Position numbers and translations under genes: made by a program
The notes under the pieces: model-generated
What the model saw: only the letters and a program-made list of their open reading frames with translations
Databases searched by the model: none
Told to the model about the DNA's origin: nothing
In this document: positions 16,923 to 26,055 of the stretch, one piece after another
How the letters are laid out: every line of letters starts with the position of its first letter
How positions within the stretch are numbered: the first letter of the stretch is position 1
Assembly (NCBI RefSeq): GCF_016097415.1
Contig: NZ_JAEHGE010000002.1
Location: 124,001 to 188,000, forward strand
DNA: 64,000 nt
Reading direction: 5' to 3'
From: a sulfur-oxidizing endosymbiont of Gigantopelta aegis
GTDB taxonomy: Bacteria; Pseudomonadota; Gammaproteobacteria; GRL18

Positions 16923-18303
16923 GCGTGCCTATAGTAAAGTCTTAGTGACGGACAAAGACACAACTGATATAGAAAAAGTAGCAACTCAGCCAGAAAGCCA
17001 ATCAGAGGGGCAATCAGAAAGTGCTGGCGATCAACACCTCTCTATTGCCAAAGAAAGTCTCAGCCATTTATTGCAAGATACCCGTGTGCCGGATCAGGTG
17101 CGTGAATCACTCAAGGACGATTTTCAACAAATCGAACAGATGCTGGAAAAAATCGAGCATCAACATATCCATATTTCTGTGTTAGGACGTGTTAGTGTCG
17201 GCAAGTCATCACTATTAAATGCCCTCATCGGTCAAGAAAAATTCACCACCAGTCCTTTGCATGGTGAAACAAAAAATACTGAATTCTCTAATTGGCAGGA
17301 ATATGAAGCAGGCGGTGTGTTTTTTATTGATACGCCAGGTATTAATGAAATAGAGGGTGAACAACGGGCTAAAATGGCGCATGAGGTCGCGACACGTTCT
17401 GATATTATTTTATTTGTTTTAGATGGCGATATGACGGATACAGAATATCAGGCTTTAAAACAGGTGATGTCAGAGTCCAGACCGGTGGTTTTGGTGCTGA
17501 ATAAAATTGATCGTTATATTAAAAAAGAACAGCAATTATTGCTCAGTAGTTTGCAACAGCGTGTGGCCGGTTTGGTTGATGTTGAAAATATAATCACCGC
17601 CTCTGCGCGTAGTACAGAAAAACACTATATTTTAGTGGATGAACAGGGCAATGAAAAAGAAACAACGAAAATTTTTCCGCCGGATGTCGCGGAACTAAAA
17701 AATTGTCTGTGGTCTATTATAAAAGGCGAGGGAAAAACCCTGGCGGCAATTAATGCCAGCTTATTTGCCAGTGACTTGTCTGATCAAGTCAGTGAGCGAA
17801 TTTTAGCGGTGCGCAAAGAACTGGCAGAAAAGGTTATTCATACCTATTGTGTGTCTAAAGGGGTGGCGGTGGCCATAAACCCGGTGCCCGTTGCGGATTT
17901 AATGGCGGCAGCGATTATTGATGTCACCTTGGTGATCCATTTAGCCAAGTTGTATGGCCTGCCCTTAAGTAAAACAGAGGCCGGGGAATTAATAACAACC
18001 ATTGCCAGCCAAATGCTATTGTTACTCGGCACTATCTGGGGAATACATTTTATTTCCAGTGCATTGAAACTCGGTACGGGCGGTTTATCCACAGTCCTGA
18101 CCGCTTCAGCACAAGGTGCAGTGGCCTATTATAGTACTCTAGTTGTGGGCAAGGCTGCGCAACAATATTTACGTCAAGGCAAGTCTTGGGGTGAAGCCGG
18201 TCCTAAAGTTGCTGTCCAGTCAATATTAGACTCACTCGACCGCAACTCAATTTTAAAACAAGCAAAAGGTGATATAATGAGCCGGTTAAGAGCGGGCATG
18301 TGA
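16855..18303 (+). CDS. GTPase with C-terminal DUF697-like hydrophobic region, second of a pair
   Basis: I place the start at GTG 16855, because AAGGAG lies 7 nt upstream, inside the preceding gene; this gives 482 residues. The G domain has G1 GRVSVGKSS, G3 DTPG and G4 NKID. The C-terminal 180 residues are rich in hydrophobic helices and contain PVPVADLMAAAIIDVTLVIH, resembling DUF697 proteins that place a G domain at the membrane. It is shorter at the N-terminus than its partner and lacks the partner's membrane anchors. The two probably arose by duplication and may form a heteromer; that is inference. Function unknown. Confidence 0.8.
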   Translation: MKILNRAQKILSNWSSSSANAIERAYSKVLVTDKDTTDIEKVATQPESQSEGQSESAGDQHLSIAKESLSHLLQDTRVPDQVRESLKDDFQQIEQMLEKIEHQHIHISVLGRVSVGKSSLLNALIGQEKFTTSPLHGETKNTEFSNWQEYEAGGVFFIDTPGINEIEGEQRAKMAHEVATRSDIILFVLDGDMTDTEYQALKQVMSESRPVVLVLNKIDRYIKKEQQLLLSSLQQRVAGLVDVENIITASARSTEKHYILVDEQGNEKETTKIFPPDVAELKNCLWSIIKGEGKTLAAINASLFASDLSDQVSERILAVRKELAEKVIHTYCVSKGVAVAINPVPVADLMAAAIIDVTLVIHLAKLYGLPLSKTEAGELITTIASQMLLLLGTIWGIHFISSALKLGTGGLSTVLTASAQGAVAYYSTLVVGKAAQQYLRQGKSWGEAGPKVAVQSILDSLDRNSILKQAKGDIMSRLRAGM

Positions 18304-18332
18304 TACCGGAATATTGATCTAATCGAACAAAC

Positions 18333-18363
18333 GTAGGATGCCGCTGAGGTACGAAGCGCATCA
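18333..18363. repeat. Dispersed repeat family 2, half copy
   Basis: GTAGGATGCCGCTGAGGTACGAAGCGCATCA matches the left arm of the hairpin at 6295-6378; the right arm is missing. Confidence 0.7.
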
Positions 18364-18391
18364 CTAAATAGGATTATTTATATACAAAACC

Positions 18392-18480
18392 GTAGAGTGG
18401 GCATGGCTTTATCTGCCCACGCTGATTCAAGCGCTTATTATGCACACTCAGCGTGGGCACAAAAAGCGTGCCCACCCTAC
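18392..18480. repeat. Dispersed palindromic repeat family 1, full element
   Basis: It starts GTAGAGTGGGCATGG and ends GTGCCCACCCTAC, with TGCCCACGCTGA and TCAGCGTGGGCA in between. It has the same layout as 1960-2054, in the opposite order of hairpins. Confidence 0.85.
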
Positions 18481-18519
18481 GGTCACAACTAACTCATTAC
18501 CCTTACAATCAAGGCCACC

Positions 18520-18894
18520 ATGAACAAATCAGCAAGCAAACTCCTCGATGTTTTTTCAGATTTAGACCAGGACGATCAAAATAGTCTATTGTCTTTTGCT
18601 GATTTTTTATTAGCCCAGGCAAAGCAGGATGGTCGCATAATTGAAGTTGCGGAGCCGCTTGTTATTGAACGTCCCGCAGAAGAACGTGTGGTCGCTGGCA
18701 TCAAACGCTTGTCGGCCACTTATCCCATGCTCAAGAAAAATACCATGCTGGATGAGACGGCTTCATTAATGTCGGAACACATCCTCAAAGGGCGCTCGGC
18801 AGAGAGTGTCATTGATGAGCTAGAGAGTTTATTCAAAAAACGCTATGATGCGTTCTGTGAGAAATCGGGCCAAAGACAGGGAAACACAAAGTGA
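18520..18894 (+). CDS. Small hypothetical cytoplasmic protein ahead of PerM-like transporter
   Basis: The 124-residue protein has no signal peptide or membrane segment. The N-terminal part (LLDVFSDLDQDDQNSLLSFADFLLAQAK) is helical. The middle carries ERPAEERVVAGIKRLSATYPML, and the C-terminus is a charged helix. I do not recognise a named domain. The stop overlaps the GTG start of the transporter gene by 4 nt, so the two genes are almost certainly co-translated and may act together. Confidence 0.75.
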   Translation: MNKSASKLLDVFSDLDQDDQNSLLSFADFLLAQAKQDGRIIEVAEPLVIERPAEERVVAGIKRLSATYPMLKKNTMLDETASLMSEHILKGRSAESVIDELESLFKKRYDAFCEKSGQRQGNTK

Positions 18895-19967
18895 TAGATA
18901 TTTTTAACCGCTGGTTTCAGCGGCATTTTTCTGATCCACAAATTATTTTTCTGGTGGTGTTCTTAGTTCTGGCATTCACCATTGTCATTGGTTTTAACGA
19001 TACGCTGGCACCTGTTTTTGCCGCTATTGTTATTGCTTATTTATTAGAAGGTTTGGTGGTTTTATTTGATCAGTGGATTAAACATCGACTGATTTCAGTG
19101 ATTGTTGTTTTTGTTGGTTTCTTGACGGCTTTAATGGTGACCTTATTTATTATCAGCCCGCTTCTATGGGGGCAGGTAACCGATCTGATCACCGATACTC
19201 CGAAATATATTGAAAAAGGGCGGCAATTGATTTTACAATTGCCATCTAATTATAGCTTCATTTCTGAAGATTCGGTTTTACAGCTTTTTGCTCTGATACA
19301 ATCAGAGGTCACTACCATGGGTAAGCATGTATTATCGCTGTCCTTGAGTTCTATTCAAAGCAGTATTACCATTATGATCTATCTAATTTTGGCGCCCTTA
19401 TTGGTGTTTTTCTTCTTAAAAGATAAAAGTATTATTCTTAATTGGTTTATGAACTTCTTTCCCCGAGATACGCAATTGTCCACACAGGTCTGGCGTGAAA
19501 TGGATCAGCAGATAGGTAATTATGTGCGTGGTAAATTTTGGGAAATTACCATTATTTCAGTCATTTGCTTTATTACGTTTAGCTTTTTAGGGCTCAAATA
19601 CGCATTATTAATTTCTATTCTGGTTGGCTTGTCGGTTGTTGTTCCCTATGTGGGGGCAACGGTAGTAACTATTCCAGTGGCTCTCATTGCCTTTTTTCAA
19701 TGGGGCTGGACAGCTGATTTTGCTTGGCTGATGTTGGCCTATGGTATTATTCAAGCATTGGATGGTAATGTGCTAGTGCCGTTATTGTTTTCTGAAGTGG
19801 TCAACTTGCATCCTGTCGCAATCATTGTTGCCATTTTGTTTTTTGGTGGCTTATGGGGTTTTTGGGGGGTCTTTTTTGCCATCCCCTTAGGGACACTGGT
19901 GAGTTCGGTGATCGCTGTTTGGCCATCGGTAGCGGATGACAATACAGGCACTCAATCAGCGAGCTGA
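18891..19967 (+). CDS. AI-2E/PerM-family membrane transporter
   Basis: The protein is 358 residues with about 7-8 membrane segments. Conserved family features include an early pair of helices, the amphipathic central region (QVTDLITDTPKYIEKGRQLI) and the late motif YGIIQALDGNVLVPLLFSEVVNLHPVAIIVAILFFGGLWGFWGVFFAIPL. Family members range from autoinducer-2 exporters to Na+/H+ antiporters and putative permeases, so the substrate is open. The GTG start overlaps the upstream gene stop. A DUF3108 gene follows 27 bp downstream and may belong to the same operon. Confidence 0.88.
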   Translation: MIDIFNRWFQRHFSDPQIIFLVVFLVLAFTIVIGFNDTLAPVFAAIVIAYLLEGLVVLFDQWIKHRLISVIVVFVGFLTALMVTLFIISPLLWGQVTDLITDTPKYIEKGRQLILQLPSNYSFISEDSVLQLFALIQSEVTTMGKHVLSLSLSSIQSSITIMIYLILAPLLVFFFLKDKSIILNWFMNFFPRDTQLSTQVWREMDQQIGNYVRGKFWEITIISVICFITFSFLGLKYALLISILVGLSVVVPYVGATVVTIPVALIAFFQWGWTADFAWLMLAYGIIQALDGNVLVPLLFSEVVNLHPVAIIVAILFFGGLWGFWGVFFAIPLGTLVSSVIAVWPSVADDNTGTQSAS

Positions 19968-19994
19968 GTATTTTTTATTTAATGGGTTCATGGA

Positions 19995-20981
19995 ATGAAT
20001 GTTGATATGAAAAATAGTAAACAGATAAAAGCTGAGCACAAAACGAGAGGCTTATCTGGCATAGTGTTTTATTCGCTATTGTTGTTCTTTGTGCAGGCAA
20101 ATGCTGTGGCCAGTGCTAATTTAGAAACTCCAGATTTAAACCTTCCGGCAAATCAATTCCCTTTCTCCCCGGGTGAAATCCTGCATTATAAGCTCAGTTA
20201 TCGAGGTCTCTTAACCTCCTTGCTATGGGCTGATTTAGCTGATGTGCGTATGACTTTCTTGACTAATAAACAAACCCCGGAACAGCAGGCCGCTTATCAG
20301 TTTGAATTGTATCTCAGCACTGAAAACTATACCAAAGCTGAAATGTTTCAACCCGTACGCTATACCTATACCACCACTTTAGATGCTGCTTTACAAAGAA
20401 CAGTGTTGGTTGAAGAAATGGATGTGGGGGAAAATCAGAGTCATCATTTTCTCTGGCTGGACTGGCAAAATAAGATCACGCAATTATTCAAAAATCGTGA
20501 AAAGGAAAAACAAAGCTCGGGATTTTTAGGGCTGGATACAAAGGAAGTCTGGGAAAAAGAGGGTGGTGGAACCGTGCCTGATTTCCTGAAAAATTATCCC
20601 TTATTAGATGAGCAACAAGCCCTTATTCACAAGGAGTCAGGTGATAAAATAGAGCGTTCACAAGTGCTTGACCCCTTATCGCTTATCTATATTTTGCGTA
20701 CGCTTGATTTTACTTCTGAGCCCACAGCAGAAAAAGAAATTGCCGTGGCGGTATCGGATGATATTCGTATTTATCAGGTAAAAAGAATGGCCAGCGAAGC
20801 AATTTCACTGAATGGTGAATCCCGACAAGGTATAAAATATCAAATTCAGACCGATGCTAAAAAAGAACGCCGCTTTTATGTCTGGCTCAGTGATGATCAG
20901 AAAAAAATTCCCCTAAGAATGGCAATGGATGCGCCTTTAGGGAAGTTAGAGATTGATTTAATGGCGGTCTCGGAGAACTAG
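19995..20981 (+). CDS. DUF3108 periplasmic protein
   Basis: The 328-residue protein has an N-terminal hydrophobic signal (about residues 23-42, ending ANAVASA). DUF3108 features follow: FSPGEILHYKLSYRGLLTSLLWADLADV near the start, LDPLSLIYILRTLDF in the middle, and a C-terminal RRFYVWLSDDQKKIPLRM...GKLEIDLM. Family members are periplasmic proteins of unknown function, often near purine or envelope genes. An alternative ATG 12 nt downstream is equally plausible. It probably belongs to the transcript of the PerM-like gene. Confidence 0.8.
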   Translation: MNVDMKNSKQIKAEHKTRGLSGIVFYSLLLFFVQANAVASANLETPDLNLPANQFPFSPGEILHYKLSYRGLLTSLLWADLADVRMTFLTNKQTPEQQAAYQFELYLSTENYTKAEMFQPVRYTYTTTLDAALQRTVLVEEMDVGENQSHHFLWLDWQNKITQLFKNREKEKQSSGFLGLDTKEVWEKEGGGTVPDFLKNYPLLDEQQALIHKESGDKIERSQVLDPLSLIYILRTLDFTSEPTAEKEIAVAVSDDIRIYQVKRMASEAISLNGESRQGIKYQIQTDAKKERRFYVWLSDDQKKIPLRMAMDAPLGKLEIDLMAVSEN

Positions 20982-21004
20982 CTGAGAGCGTTTATTCTTC
21001 ATTG

Positions 21005-21035
21005 GTAGGATGCGGTTCGACTCACCACAGCCTAC
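21005..21035. repeat. Dispersed repeat family 2, short copy
   Basis: GTAGGATGCGGTTCGA and CTCACCACAGCCTAC are the outer arms of family 2 with the centre deleted. It lies between convergent DUF3108 and phoH genes and ends 4 bp from the phoH stop. Confidence 0.7.
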
Positions 21036-21038
21036 AAA

Positions 21039-22469
21039 TTACAACACATCCGAAGCAAAGTCTGCCAGTCGTGAACGTTCGCCACGTTTGAGCGTGATAT
21101 GGCCACTATGTTCCCATTTACGAAACCGATCCACGACAAAAGTGAGTCCTGATGTGGTTTCACTCAGGTAGGGGGTGTCGATCTGGGCGATATTACCGAG
21201 GCAAACAATTTTTGTGCCGGGGCCGGCACGGGTAATGAGGGTTTTCATTTGCTTGGAGGTCAGGTTTTGTGCTTCATCGAGAATAATGTAACGGTTTAAA
21301 AATGTTCGTCCACGCATAAAGTTTAAGGAGCGAATTTTAATCCGCCTTGCCAATAAGTCATTGGTCGCTTGTTTTCCCCATTCGCCGGCGTCGTCATTTT
21401 GGGTCAGAACTTCTAGGTTGTCCATTAGAGCGCCCATCCAGGGTGCCATTTTTTCCTCTTCTGTGCCGGGTAAAAAACCAATGTCTTCACCCACTGAAAT
21501 CGTGGCGCGAGTCATGATGATTTCCTGATAGATTTTATTTTCCATCACCTGCATCAGACCAGCGGCCAGTGCTAAAAGCGTCTTGCCGGTACCAGCTTGT
21601 CCTACCAGAGAAACAAAATCGACTTCGGGATCCATTAATAGGTTCAGGGCATAATTCTGCTCTTTATTTCTGGCGGTGATGCCCCAGACATTTTGTTTTT
21701 CTGAATAATATTGTTGTATTTGTTCAACGATGGCACCATCACTGCTGTTTTCTCTGACGGTGGCTTCAAAGGCGGAATCTTCTCCAATACTGATCATTTG
21801 ATTGGGTAGCCATTTTTTGACTTCATCGCCTTTTATTTTATGGTAGGTGTGACCTTCTTCTGACCAACTATCCACTTCTTTATCATGCAAATCCCAAAAG
21901 CTTTCCGGTAGATTTAACATGCCACTATAGAGCAGGTTTACATCTTCAAGTACTTGATCATTATTGTAATCTTCTACATGAATACCAATGGCTGCGGCTT
22001 TAATGCGCAGGTTGATGTCTTTGCTCACCAGAGAGACTTTGGGTAGTTTGGGATCTTTTTGCAGGGCAACGGTAATGCCTAGAATAAAATTATCATTTTT
22101 TTGTCCGGGCAGGGTGATGGGAATGTCGGTGGAAATGTGTTCAGTTTGCAGAAATAATTTGCCATTGGCGATGAGGGCTTCTTCGCTGTCTTCGTCAATG
22201 CCAATGCGCAGGTTTAAATCCAAGCCTGCCTTGATTTCTTCGGCTGTTGAACCTGAGGTCAGATCGTCTAAAAAACGACTGGCCTGACGGGCATTTCTTG
22301 CCACTTCAGAATGGCCTTTTTTGTTGTTGTCGAGTTCTTCTAAGACCACCATGGGAAGGAACAAATCATGTTCAGCAAAGCGGAATAAAGCACTGGGATC
22401 ATGTATTAATACATTGGTATCCAGGACAAATAAACGTTTTGGATTATTGTTTTTTTCAGCTTCTGTCAT
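21039..22469 (-). CDS. PhoH-family ATPase with N-terminal PIN domain
   Basis: The 476-residue protein combines a PIN nuclease domain (about residues 10-150; LFVLDTNVLIHDPSALFRF and the acidic VLEELD) with a PhoH P-loop ATPase domain (Walker A GQAGTGKT, Walker B YIILDEAQN). This PIN-PhoH (PhoH2-type) arrangement is linked to ATP-dependent RNA unwinding and cleavage in characterised members. It is the third gene of the minus-strand set gcvR, bcp, phoH, with 32-bp gaps suggesting one transcript. Full length. Confidence 0.92.
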   Translation of the reverse strand: MTEAEKNNNPKRLFVLDTNVLIHDPSALFRFAEHDLFLPMVVLEELDNNKKGHSEVARNARQASRFLDDLTSGSTAEEIKAGLDLNLRIGIDEDSEEALIANGKLFLQTEHISTDIPITLPGQKNDNFILGITVALQKDPKLPKVSLVSKDINLRIKAAAIGIHVEDYNNDQVLEDVNLLYSGMLNLPESFWDLHDKEVDSWSEEGHTYHKIKGDEVKKWLPNQMISIGEDSAFEATVRENSSDGAIVEQIQQYYSEKQNVWGITARNKEQNYALNLLMDPEVDFVSLVGQAGTGKTLLALAAGLMQVMENKIYQEIIMTRATISVGEDIGFLPGTEEEKMAPWMGALMDNLEVLTQNDDAGEWGKQATNDLLARRIKIRSLNFMRGRTFLNRYIILDEAQNLTSKQMKTLITRAGPGTKIVCLGNIAQIDTPYLSETTSGLTFVVDRFRKWEHSGHITLKRGERSRLADFASDVL

Positions 22470-22501
22470 CGTATGGCATTCCTTTTAGTTAATTAAAAAA
22501 G

Positions 22502-22972
22502 CTACAACTCGGTTTCTATGGCTTCAAGCACTTGGGCAATGTGTTCTTTTACTTTCACTTTGCGCCATTCTTTAACCAGCACGCCCTTAGCATTAATCAA
22601 AAACGTACTGCGCTCAATGCCCATATGGACTTTACCATAGAGTTTTTTCTCTTTTATGACATCAAATAGATTGCAGATGGTTTCTTCTTTGTCGGCAATT
22701 AAATCAAAGGGAAATTCATGCTTGGCCTTAAAGCCTTCGTGGACTCTAACACTGTCTCTGGAAAGGCCAAAAATTTTAATGCCCTTACTTTCAAAGGCGG
22801 CATAATTATCCCGAAAATCCTTACCTTCCTGAGTACAGCCAGGGGTATTATCCCGAGGATAAAAATAGAGTAATATGGCACTGCCTTTATAATCACTGAA
22901 TTTAAAATCAATGTCGCTGGTGGCAGGGCCTGAAAAATTAGGCACTTTTTTACCGATTTCAACTTGGCTCAT
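22502..22972 (-). CDS. bcp: Peroxiredoxin of the Bcp/PrxQ type
   Basis: This is a thiol peroxidase that reduces hydroperoxides in the cytoplasm. The peroxidatic cysteine lies in DNTPGCTQEGKDFRDNY, at about residue 46. Many Bcp proteins have a resolving cysteine five residues later (PGCTxEACxFRD); here that position is lysine/aspartate (GCTQEGKDF), so it appears to be a 1-Cys-type member or uses the second cysteine near ICNLFD. Length 156 is standard. It lies 33 bp after gcvR, an order conserved in gammaproteobacteria. Confidence 0.92.
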   Translation of the reverse strand: MSQVEIGKKVPNFSGPATSDIDFKFSDYKGSAILLYFYPRDNTPGCTQEGKDFRDNYAAFESKGIKIFGLSRDSVRVHEGFKAKHEFPFDLIADKEETICNLFDVIKEKKLYGKVHMGIERSTFLINAKGVLVKEWRKVKVKEHIAQVLEAIETEL

Positions 22973-23005
22973 AAATTTCCTTAGATCAAATATATTTTTT
23001 TGAAA

Positions 23006-23554
23006 TTAAAGTCTTGGTGCTTCAATTGAAGCATCCAGATTCATATCTTCACAGAGGTCTAAAAAGTCATCTCTGAGATCGTTAACGATAATAGTAGGTG
23101 GTACGGTGATCACCAATTCAACGGCAAACATCTGCGTACCGGTATGGGGTGCTGGATAACGATCCGTTTGCATGCTTTGGATATTAATTTCCCGAGAGGA
23201 AAAGAAATCAGCCAACTTATAGACAATGCCTGGATTATCCATAGCTAACACTTCGACAATATAGGGGATGTTTTGTTCAGGCTTTTTATCATTGGTATGC
23301 TTACTTATAATATTGAGCGCTAGTGATGATGCTTGCTGCTTTAGCAATTGCTCTATGTTTTTGAGTTCGTCTTCAGAGCCTGAGATGAGCAGAATGATGG
23401 CAAATTCTCCGCCTAATACGGTCATGCGGCTGTCATCGATATTACCTTGATTCTGTACGATGATTTCGGATAGGGCATTAACAATGCCGGGGCGATCACT
23501 GCCGATGGCAGAAATAACCAATTGGTTGGACTTATTTACAGTATGAGTTGTCAT
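23006..23554 (-). CDS. gcvR: GcvR-like ACT-domain regulator
   Basis: GcvR-type proteins have two ACT domains and, in Escherichia coli, bind GcvA to control the glycine cleavage genes. Here two ACT repeats are visible. The first (about residues 10-80) contains VISAIGSDRPGIVNALSEIIVQNQGNIDDSRM. The second (about 95-175) contains VLAMDNPGIVYKLADFFSSREINIQSMQTDRY. Length 182 fits. It is divergent from dapA and upstream of bcp, the same arrangement as in E. coli. Regulation of glycine cleavage in this organism is inferred only from the family. Confidence 0.85.
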   Translation of the reverse strand: MTTHTVNKSNQLVISAIGSDRPGIVNALSEIIVQNQGNIDDSRMTVLGGEFAIILLISGSEDELKNIEQLLKQQASSLALNIISKHTNDKKPEQNIPYIVEVLAMDNPGIVYKLADFFSSREINIQSMQTDRYPAPHTGTQMFAVELVITVPPTIIVNDLRDDFLDLCEDMNLDASIEAPRL

Positions 23555-23837
23555 AGAATGGTGAATCTCGCTATGGTTTATAAACTATTTATAGAATATC
23601 TAAATTATTGTCCACATAGCCGAAGAAATAAAGCTTTTGTCATTGTTTGTTTCATCTGTTTACTGCATAGAACGTCAAAATTCACTCATAGCGAGTCTCT
23701 AGTGCCCCTGCTTTTTATAATATACAGTGGTTTTCTGTATGGGAATCAAGGATAATAGGGCGCAATTTAATTGGCTCTGGCTTTCCTTGTTCCACATTGT
23801 TGGTATCTTGGGCAGTTTTTATGATTGGAGATGGTAA

Positions 23838-24707
23838 ATGTTTAGTGGCAGTATGGTTGCTTTGGTGACACCGATGCATGCAGATGGTCGTGTGGATCAA
23901 GCGTCCCTAGAAAAACTGGTTGAATTTCATGTTGAAAATGGCACCGATGCTATCGTGGCCATGGGGACGACAGGTGAGTCAGCGACTCTCGATGAAAAAG
24001 AACATTGCAAGGTTTTAAAGCAAGTTGTTGAGATGGCTAAAAATCGTATTCCGATCATTGCGGGCACGGGTGCGAACTCCACCTCAGAAGCCATTGAACT
24101 GACTCAATGTGCTATGGATGCAGGGGTTGATGCCTGCTTGCTAGTAACGCCTTATTATAATAAGCCCACTCAGGAAGGCTTGTATCAGCATTTTAAAAAA
24201 ATCGCTGAAAGCGTTGCCATACCACAGATATTATATAATGTACCGGGTAGAACTGCCGTTGATATGTTGCCAGAAACCGTTGCTCGCCTAGCTGGTATTG
24301 CCAATATAGTGGGCATTAAAGAAGCTACCGGCGATATTCAGCGTGGGGTGCAAATTATTGAAGAATGTGGCGACCAGTTAGATATTTATTCGGGTGATGA
24401 TGCCACTGCGATGGAGTTGATCCTCTTGGGTGCGAAGGGTGATATTTCAGTCACTGCCAATGTTGCCCCTAAGGCAATGCATGAAATGTGTGCAGCGGCA
24501 TTAGCGGGTGACAGAGAAACGGCCAGTGCCATTAATGACCGTTTGCTTGGCCTGCATAGTAAACTATTTGTTGAGTCTAATCCTATTCCAGTAAAATGGG
24601 CGCTATATGAAATGGGCTTGATTCCCGATGGTATTCGCTTACCTTTGACGGTGCTGGATGCGCAATACCATGATGTTGTTCGTGATGCTATTAAGCAAGC
24701 ATCATGA
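23838..24707 (+). CDS. dapA: 4-Hydroxy-tetrahydrodipicolinate synthase
   Basis: DapA condenses pyruvate with aspartate semialdehyde, the first committed step of lysine and meso-diaminopimelate synthesis. The 289-residue TIM barrel shows [10 protein letters not shown] at the N-terminus, [14 protein letters not shown], the catalytic tyrosine in YNVPGRT and the Schiff-base lysine in [11 protein letters not shown] start. The 283-bp gap to gcvR holds both divergent promoters. bamC follows 64 bp downstream, the classical dapA-bamC pair. Confidence 0.96.
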   Translation: MFSGSMVALVTPMHADGRVDQASLEKLVEFHVENGTDAIVAMGTTGESATLDEKEHCKVLKQVVEMAKNRIPIIAGTGANSTSEAIELTQCAMDAGVDACLLVTPYYNKPTQEGLYQHFKKIAESVAIPQILYNVPGRTAVDMLPETVARLAGIANIVGIKEATGDIQRGVQIIEECGDQLDIYSGDDATAMELILLGAKGDISVTANVAPKAMHEMCAAALAGDRETASAINDRLLGLHSKLFVESNPIPVKWALYEMGLIPDGIRLPLTVLDAQYHDVVRDAIKQAS

Positions 24708-24771
24708 TATGAATAGAATAACTAGAACATAATAAATTTGATTTGAAAAAGTAACCCAATAGAACAGGTGT

Positions 24772-25986
24772 ATGATGAAATATAGTGCGACTGAATATAG
24801 TGCGACTAAATATAATAATAAGAGCCTCAGCTCAGAAAAAGCGAGTCATCAGTTTGCTAAATTAGCACTGGTTGTTGCCATTTCGTCTGCACTGATCGCC
24901 TGTGATTCTATGCCGGATCTGGATGATACCTTCGCCGGTAGAAAAGTAGATTATAAAAAACAAAGTCGTGATGTGGCTACCCTGGAAATTCCACCGGATC
25001 TCACCACCGCGACCTATGATGAAATGATGGTAGTACCGGATATTAATACCGGTGGTAATGCTTCTTATCAGGATTATGCTAAGGAACGCCAGGGTAATCG
25101 TGTCGTGGTTGACAAAGTATTGCCCGATCAAAACAATATTGAGCTAGTCCGTGATGCTGACGATGTGCGTTACCTGGTCATTAAGGGGACTAAGGCTCAG
25201 GCATGGGAAAAAATGCGTGAATTCTGGCTTAATAGCGGTATGCTGATTAAGCGTGAGAACCCGAATACCGGTATTTTAGAAACAGAATGGTCTGAAAACC
25301 GTGCTGATATTCCACAGGATTTTATTCGTTCCGCGTTAAGTACGGTGCTTGAGTCTTTCTATTCTGCGGGCACTCGAGATAAATATCGGGTACGTATTGA
25401 AACGGGCGATCAAGCGGACAAGATTAATCTCTACCTAACCCATTATGGTATGGAAGAGGTAATTGAAAATGAAACGACAGAGCGGACGATTTGGAAATCG
25501 CGTCCCAGAGACCCCGAGTTAGAAGCAGAAATGTTGGGTCGTATGATGGTCTATATGGGTGTTGAAGAGCAAAAAGCGAAAGCCTTATTGGCTCGCTCAG
25601 CAACCAAGAAAGTGGATCGAGCCACTATTTCTCGAAATGCACAGGGTAATTCACGCTTAGTCGTGAAAGAAACCTTCCCACGTGCATGGCGTCGTACCGG
25701 CGTTGCTCTGGATCGTATCAGCTTTGTAGTGGAAGATCGTAGCCGTGCAGATGGTATTTATTTTGTACAGTACAATGATCCCTTGGCAGAAGAAAATGAT
25801 GATGGCTTCTTCTCTGGTCTGAAGTTCTGGAAAGACAAAGTGGCTGTTGATCAGAGTAAGTACCAAATCAAACTCTTTTCTCGTGGTGATGATACCGTTA
25901 TTCTGGTCTTGGATTCTAATGGTCAGCCGGATACATCGAAGACCTCCTATCGTATCCTTAACCTATTATATGAGCAGTTAAGATAA
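24772..25986 (+). CDS. bamC: BamC outer-membrane assembly lipoprotein
   Basis: BamC is an accessory lipoprotein of the BAM complex that inserts beta-barrel proteins. A lipobox SALIAC lies at about residue 44 after an unusually long, hydrophilic N-terminus (MMKYSATEYSATKYNNKSLSSEK), so the real start may be later, although no better ribosome site is obvious. Family features follow: LDDTFAGRKVDYKKQSRDVATLEIPPDLTT, then two helix-grip domains. Length 404 exceeds the E. coli protein (344). It is paired with dapA upstream, as in other gammaproteobacteria. Confidence 0.9.
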   Translation: MMKYSATEYSATKYNNKSLSSEKASHQFAKLALVVAISSALIACDSMPDLDDTFAGRKVDYKKQSRDVATLEIPPDLTTATYDEMMVVPDINTGGNASYQDYAKERQGNRVVVDKVLPDQNNIELVRDADDVRYLVIKGTKAQAWEKMREFWLNSGMLIKRENPNTGILETEWSENRADIPQDFIRSALSTVLESFYSAGTRDKYRVRIETGDQADKINLYLTHYGMEEVIENETTERTIWKSRPRDPELEAEMLGRMMVYMGVEEQKAKALLARSATKKVDRATISRNAQGNSRLVVKETFPRAWRRTGVALDRISFVVEDRSRADGIYFVQYNDPLAEENDDGFFSGLKFWKDKVAVDQSKYQIKLFSRGDDTVILVLDSNGQPDTSKTSYRILNLLYEQLR

Positions 25987-26055
25987 ATTGAATACTGTTT
26001 GAAGGGCTTTTGCGAGTCCTTCAAATTATGCCATTCCCTATTTTCAAGGACTTCA

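Noticed and set aside
23522-23755. 77-codon plus-strand frame in the gcvR-dapA gap
   Set aside because: It overlaps the gcvR start and promoter region, has no ribosome site and no recognisable domain.
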